DNA from: Planctomycetota bacterium
Lineage (GTDB): Bacteria > Planctomycetota > Planctomycetia > Pirellulales > Pirellulaceae
Reading direction: 5' to 3'
Assembly: GCA_026692885.1 (NCBI GenBank)
Contig: JAPLNJ010000481.1
Coordinates: forward strand, 1-7,559
Length of the DNA: 7,559 nucleotides
Within the stretch, counting starts at the first letter, position 1. The number at the start of each line of letters is the position of its first letter. A program made the position numbers and the translations under genes. Below, piece after piece: positions 6,201 to 7,559 of this stretch. A model generated the notes under the pieces. The model had not been told where the DNA came from. It saw nothing but the letters and a program-made list of their open reading frames with translations, and did not search any database.

Positions 6201-7357
6201 GGACGCGGTTCAATTCACTGTCCGAGGTGAATCCGCGGATGCTCCAGGCCGCCACGCGGGCGTTGGGATATCTGCAAGACGCGACCGCGGTGCCGATGTT
6301 GGCCGAGACGATCAGCCGCCACAGTGATCCTCGGACGGCCAATTTGTTCCTCGCCGAAGCCGCGGTGGAAGCGTTGGGGCGAATGGGAACTCCGGCCGCC
6401 GAAGAGGCGTTGATCAAGGCCATGTCGGACTTACAGGATTACTACTACTACGTGTTCTGGTATGGCGATCACAGCGCATTGTATGCCTGTCACGCCTCGC
6501 CTGTGCATTACTTCATCACCGAATCGTTGGACGCCCTGGGTTCCCAACGAGCGACCGGCATCCTGCCGCACCTGATCCGCTCGGTGCCCACTGATCCCGA
6601 TCGCGCGTTGCTGTTAGGCAACGATGACTGCGAGACGCTGGTCGGCCGGGTGATTCGCCGCAACGGCGCCGAGGCGGCGGTGGTCGAAACCTGTCTGGCC
6701 CTGCTCGGCGATCCGCAGGCCAAGCCGACCAAAGAGCTTGAGGAGGCTGTCTGCAAGACCTACCAGGCTTGGGCCGGCAAGCCGGATCCCCAGAACCGCG
6801 CGGCGCAGATTCTGTCTCTGGTCTGTCGGGACCGGCAATATGAGCCGCGCATTCGGGCCGCCCTAAAGCGGTATCGAGAACTGCCGGCGGGTGAGCTGGT
6901 GCGGGTCTTTGCCGGCGGCGGCCTGCCGAAAAGTCTGCCCGTCAAGAACTGGGTGTGCTTCTTCCTCCTGCGGACCCTGGGTAACTTGGCCGATCCACGT
7001 TCCGTGGACGCGGTGCTCGCGGTACTTGAGCAGGATCAGCAGGAAGCTGCCAGCGGCCGCCCCGATCCTTGCGAGCCGGGGGTCCTGTTCCTGCACAACG
7101 AGCTGACCCCCTGCCACCGCGCCGCGGCAGCCTGGGCGTTGGGACGCATCGGCGATCGGCGATCGGCACCGGTACTGCTCGCCGTCATTGGCGACTTGGC
7201 CAACGCCCCCGACACCCGCCACGCGGCGGCCGAAGCCTTGGAGCAACTCGGCGATCCTGCACACGTCGACGCGATCCTTAAACTCGCGGCGGATTACCCC
7301 GAAGTCTCGACCCGCAAGGCCTTGCTTCGAGCGGCTGCCGGTTTGGCACACCGCTAA
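3284..7357 (+). CDS. Exported HzsA-like c-haem protein with beta-sandwich, beta-propeller and HEAT repeats (1357 aa)
   Basis: Domains in order: signal peptide (1-23, AMA|Q; alternatively a lipobox LTAC ending at C18); a galactose-binding-like beta-sandwich (about 28-190, WIWYSTG, YLNDKLVGQSE, DDRSWRTAQV) like those of rhamnosidases; and a TolB/PD40-type propeller (about 315-590) with five visible P-x4-DGR-type blades near 328, 374, 426, 486 and 524. Next comes a domain resembling the middle part of hydrazine synthase alpha (about 600-725), with GTVPLAPDGSFFVEVPADTA (665-684) leading to RPGEQRSCLGCHQ, whose C714, C717 and H718 form the only CxxCH haem c site. A HEAT/PBS-lyase-like repeat region (about 790-1357) completes it. 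Similar HzsA-related proteins occur in many planctomycetes that are not anammox, so a hydrazine role is not implied. Export through Sec fits haem attachment outside the cytoplasm. The neighbour suggests work on glycans. The architecture is secure; the biochemical role is unknown. The stop is TAA. Confidence 0.9.
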   Translation: MIYAMRLALVAISVLTACPAAMAQPTNIGWEGTKWIWYSTGTNQIPPRAPAGICYLRSGVDLSEKTQLTSAEVFVTADNLFTLYLNDKLVGQSETNPNAWNQPKRFDVTGLLFPGRNVVAVEAVNTVPGPAGLLLKLVGQLEDGQQLVLASDATWKGNDREESNWHLATFDDRSWRTAQVVGEYGARPWGKFARDLASLKSEQPGQGGRPLVNWQQVLAKESKRKNPATPEASGIVEVTPPADYPWPSAIVFLGDDCSLYRPLKPTPTSHASLNVTVFTARKSRAFPEHDLPAPIKVGRKLYLLKPARPGVEPSVLLDAGQGGIGSPSVSFDGRWVYVSMARDGESFFHIYRLPADGGEPQRLTDGPFHDIDPAELPDGRIVFTSTRIGTFEEYHLPPSRALFAMQPDGSDIHPLTHTFVFDNEPEVLADGRIVFIRSDNFFGRGKVETLLHAVHPDGTEGYTEFGLDNGPEYGGRLRAFPCGSPAPLTDGRLAFVSGPGITVARPGSAQKDQQNIRIDAGDVAALPDGRLLCTLPRMIPYEVTVQKQQRTAYDYSYEKIAILDLQNKLVQQIILADSAGAPIHSPVYLGPRQRPPVLSEKVAREKLDDVRATGFLFCQNARFTKHTTAGWSHVRAIRVLAGQGLTTRSSHAYIVHAGSQVTELGTVPLAPDGSFFVEVPADTAIAFQAVDAEGRSELNEMSWIYVRPGEQRSCLGCHQPRQSAPPPPATLAQALRGRPLKLLGQGRPHQFRGNNAAVTGLMELQIDRYREVAGIRRHSETAEPLSTGAQEVAELISQLNDDDAGLKLSAAQRLSIFRDRTAASPLAERLRDDTREVRVAAAMALATCGTRESLPPLLTALSDPDPLVAQAAAVAIENLTGHTATFNGFVEAQQRAHQAQQWETWFRNTNWAAIERDLVERLEHADRDVVRRAAVALGHVGGDPARRALQNFVTRAREDNPYPEWMKSHRGDGTRFNSLSEVNPRMLQAATRALGYLQDATAVPMLAETISRHSDPRTANLFLAEAAVEALGRMGTPAAEEALIKAMSDLQDYYYYVFWYGDHSALYACHASPVHYFITESLDALGSQRATGILPHLIRSVPTDPDRALLLGNDDCETLVGRVIRRNGAEAAVVETCLALLGDPQAKPTKELEEAVCKTYQAWAGKPDPQNRAAQILSLVCRDRQYEPRIRAALKRYRELPAGELVRVFAGGGLPKSLPVKNWVCFFLLRTLGNLADPRSVDAVLAVLEQDQQEAASGRPDPCEPGVLFLHNELTPCHRAAAAWALGRIGDRRSAPVLLAVIGDLANAPDTRHAAAEALEQLGDPAHVDAILKLAADYPEVSTRKALLRAAAGLAHR

Positions 7358-7365
7358 GCATCTTG

Positions 7366-7394
7366 GTGCGGGAAAACCCGGAGTGAATCCGCAC
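7366..7394 (+). terminator. Weak hairpin just after the HzsA-like gene
   Basis: GTGCGG (7366-7371) pairs perfectly with CCGCAC (7389-7394); an alternative small stem is CGGG-AAAA-CCCG (7369-7380). It starts 9 bases after the TAA stop, where a terminator is expected, but no T run follows, so intrinsic termination is doubtful. Confidence 0.25.
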
Positions 7395-7462
7395 GATTCA
7401 AGCTTGCTCCAGAGGCTCGGTTTGCCAGAATGGCGTCACTGCTAGCTGGTCCCGTCCAAGAA

Positions 7463-7487
7463 GCTCCCGACGTAAGTCGGTGAGAGC
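7463..7487. repeat. Imperfect palindrome GCTCCCGACGTAAGTCGG and flank
   Basis: CCGAC (7467-7471) and GTCGG (7476-7480) enclose a GTAA loop. CTC (7464-7466) and GAG (7482-7484) extend the stem past a one-base bulge. No T run follows. It may be a small intergenic repeat; its role is unknown. Confidence 0.4.
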
Positions 7488-7559
7488 AGTCCCGCCAACT
7501 CCTAATACCGCGGCGCCTCACCGAGTTCTCCCGACTCGTCGGCTGCCCGCCGCCTCCGG

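Larger units (their letters stand above)
7358..7559. other. Non-coding end of the window
   Basis: No supported gene lies in the last 202 bases. Short open frames here have no recognisable content. Two weak hairpins are listed separately, and an imperfect inverted repeat pairs 7474-7484 with 7517-7527 at 10 of 11 positions. The window ends before any next gene can be recognised. Confidence 0.6.

Noticed and set aside
3284..7357. A true hydrazine synthase subunit and anammox metabolism
   Set aside because: Only one CxxCH is present, HEAT repeats replace the second haem domain, no beta or gamma subunit gene is adjacent, and the neighbour is a glycosidase.

Overview
The window looks like a piece of a Planctomycetota chromosome, probably Pirellulales-like. 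This rests on gene content: secreted planctomycete-style multidomain proteins, a hydrazine-synthase-alpha-like (HzsA-like) c-haem domain joined to HEAT repeats, and a GC-rich coding style. No rRNA or marker gene is present, so the taxonomic call is an inference.

Layout. Positions 1-629 hold no convincing gene. They contain a short tandem duplication (98-127) and a compact nested palindrome (about 152-298) with 25-base outer arms, an 18-base inner hairpin and exact 10-base direct repeats at its edges; this resembles a small non-autonomous mobile or REP-like intergenic element. Positions 630-3242 are one reading frame for a secreted glycoside hydrolase (GH106/alpha-L-rhamnosidase-like barrel, Rossmann-like domain, F5/8-type discoidin domain, C-terminal beta domain). 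The frame is broken by a single in-frame TAG at 1962-1964. Positions 3284-7357 encode a 1357-residue exported protein with a sugar-binding-like beta-sandwich, a TolB/PD40-like beta-propeller, an HzsA-like domain with one CxxCH haem site, and a long HEAT-repeat tail. Positions 7358-7559 are non-coding with weak hairpins and no clear terminator.

How the genes fit together. The two genes are on the same strand, 41 bases apart, each with its own purine-rich ribosome binding site and each with an export signal, so they probably form a two-gene transcript. The first product should act on deoxy-sugar or other complex glycans. The second is a large extracytoplasmic c-type cytochrome-like scaffold that begins with a domain of the kind found in rhamnosidases. 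The pair suggests a link between glycan breakdown and an extracytoplasmic redox or binding protein, but the substrate and the chemistry cannot be read from the sequence. The most notable points are the clean single amber codon at the barrel/next-domain boundary, the domain order of the second protein, and the palindromic element upstream.
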